NCBI GenBank assembly: GCA_018263655.1
Contig: JAANWY010000188.1
Location: 1-7,245, forward strand
Reading direction: 5' to 3'
DNA: 7,245 nt
Source: Anaerolineales bacterium
Lineage (GTDB): Bacteria > Chloroflexota > Anaerolineae > Epilineales > JAANWY01
Part shown: piece after piece, positions 6,722-7,245 of the stretch
Layout of the letters: each line of letters starts with the position of its first letter
Numbering within the stretch: position 1 is the first letter of the stretch
Notes under the pieces: model-generated
Database searches by the model: none
What the model was told of the DNA's origin: nothing
What the model saw: only the letters and a program-made list of their open reading frames with translations
Translations under genes and position numbers: made by a program

Positions 6722-6731
6722 ACCAAAAAAC
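6722..6731 (+). repeat. Right flanking direct repeat ACCAAAAAAC
   Basis: Exact copy of 6572-6581, directly abutting an AAGGAGG sequence (6732-6738). It is the candidate right half of a target-site duplication of the MITE-like element. Confidence 0.45.
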
Positions 6732-6780
6732 AAGGAGGTGATGCCAACGCTAGAATCACAGAACTTACGTGGTTGAAGCC

Positions 6781-6882
6781 GTGGAGACGCCAATCCACTG
6801 CGTAGTTGCCCGATTACGGACAGAGGTAGCCGCTGAGGCTACCCCACAGCCCTGGTGTCGGTGAATCAAACCGTCCAAGGGC
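6781..6882 (+). promoter_or_regulatory. Candidate structured leader RNA: three consecutive hairpins before the binding-protein gene
   Basis: Three stems follow each other. H1 is GTGGA (6781-6785) with TCCAC (6794-6798). H2 is GGTAGCC (6825-6831) with GGCTACC (6837-6843), a perfect 7-bp stem with a 5-nt loop. H3 is GCCCT (6849-6853) with AGGGC (6878-6882), closed inside by CGGT (6859-6862) with ACCG (6870-6873). H3 ends 8 nt before the ribosome binding site of the lipoprotein gene. No protein-coding frame covers it. It could be a cis-regulatory leader, a stabilising processing structure that raises binding-protein mRNA relative to permease mRNA, or the relic of an IS605/TnpB-type right end with its guide RNA scaffold. 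I cannot decide between these from sequence alone. Confidence 0.35.
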
Positions 6883-6890
6883 CTCACTTC

Positions 6891-6897
6891 AAGGAGG
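6891..6897 (+). promoter_or_regulatory. Strong ribosome binding site for the binding-protein gene
   Basis: AAGGAGG lies 8 nt upstream of ATG 6906, an almost perfect anti-16S match that fixes this start. The eight bases CAAGGAGG recur at 6731-6738, upstream of the hairpin region, where no good start codon follows at proper spacing. Confidence 0.8.
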
Positions 6898-6905
6898 AGT
6901 AAATC

Positions 6906-7245
6906 ATGAAGCATAAGCGAATTCTCAGACTAATTAGCTTGACGGCGATTCTGGTGATGGTGATAACGGCCTGCGCACAGCCGGCCCCACAGCCGGCCGC
7001 ACCAGCAGCCGAAGAAGAAGCCGCACCAGCCGAAGAGAAACTGACAATCGCGCTGTCGATGCCGGACATGGCCTTCCCGTTCTTCGTGTTCATGGAACAG
7101 CAGGTCAAGGACGAGGCCGCCAAGATCGGCAACATCGAGATCGTCACGCTGGACGGCGAGAATGCGTTGCCGAAGCAGACAGCCGACATGGAGGCCGCCA
7201 TCGTCAAGGAGTATGACGGCGTCCTCATCAGCCCCATCACAGCCG
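6906..7245 (+). CDS. Sugar ABC importer substrate-binding lipoprotein, N-terminal part (RbsB-like, truncated by window end)
   Basis: The frame is open from ATG 6906 to the end of the window, giving 113 residues. It begins with a lipoprotein signal: basic MKHKR, hydrophobic stretch to residue 20, and lipobox ITAC with the lipidated Cys at 23. Residues 24-45 form an Ala/Pro/Glu-rich linker. The mature domain starts at about 46 with LTIALSMPDMAFPFFVFMEQQVKDEA, the first strand and helix of a periplasmic-binding-protein-like (Peripla_BP_4) sugar binder; the aromatic pair after the first strand normally lines the sugar site. Then come IEIVTLDGENALPKQTADMEAAI and YDGVLISPI, the second and third strand regions. 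It completes the importer with the two upstream genes, although the usual gene order in this family often places the binding protein first. It is set apart from the permease by 336 nt containing repeats and hairpins. Confidence 0.92.
   Translation, partial: MKHKRILRLISLTAILVMVITACAQPAPQPAAPAAEEEAAPAEEKLTIALSMPDMAFPFFVFMEQQVKDEAAKIGNIEIVTLDGENALPKQTADMEAAIVKEYDGVLISPITA

Noticed and set aside
1..7245. CRISPR array, tRNA, rRNA or prophage genes
   Set aside because: No regularly spaced repeats, cloverleaf-like sequence, rRNA motifs or phage-type genes were seen on either strand.

Overview
The window looks like part of a bacterial carbohydrate or polyol catabolism and uptake locus, all on the plus strand. 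A Chloroflexota member (Anaerolineae/Caldilineae-like) is my best guess for the source. That guess rests on three weak signs: a DUF4351-type tail gene at the left edge, inverted copies of a GTAGACG/CGTCTAC heptamer around one intergenic region, and a lipoprotein with an Ala/Pro/Glu-rich linker after its lipobox cysteine. No rRNA, tRNA or marker gene is present to confirm the taxonomy.

Layout: (i) 2-196 is the C-terminal end of a DUF4351/Rpn-like protein, apparently unrelated to the rest. (ii) 324-2045 encodes a 573-residue zinc-type medium-chain dehydrogenase that appears to carry two Rossmann-like domains in tandem instead of one. (iii) 2046-2290 is an intergenic stretch bracketed by inverted heptamer repeats. 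(iv) 2291-3094 encodes a class II (zinc) aldolase/adducin-family enzyme. (v) 3149-3922 encodes a classical SDR resembling L-xylulose/dicarbonyl reductase. (vi) 3941-5536 and 5529-6569 encode the RbsA-type double ATPase and RbsC-type permease of a sugar ABC importer and overlap by 8 nt. (vii) 6570-6905 is a 336-nt non-coding interval holding a MITE-like palindromic element and then a run of three hairpins. (viii) 6906-7245 is the start of an RbsB-like substrate-binding lipoprotein, cut by the window end.

Inferred logic: the lipoprotein captures a sugar or polyol, the permease/ATPase import it unphosphorylated, one or both dehydrogenases interconvert alcohol and ketone forms, and the aldolase cleaves a (probably phosphorylated) ketose. 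No kinase, isomerase or regulator is visible, so the substrate cannot be assigned. The most unusual items are the double-Rossmann dehydrogenase, the small palindromic element lodged between permease and binding-protein genes, and the structured leader directly before the binding-protein ribosome binding site, which may be a regulatory RNA or the remnant of an IS605/TnpB-type end.
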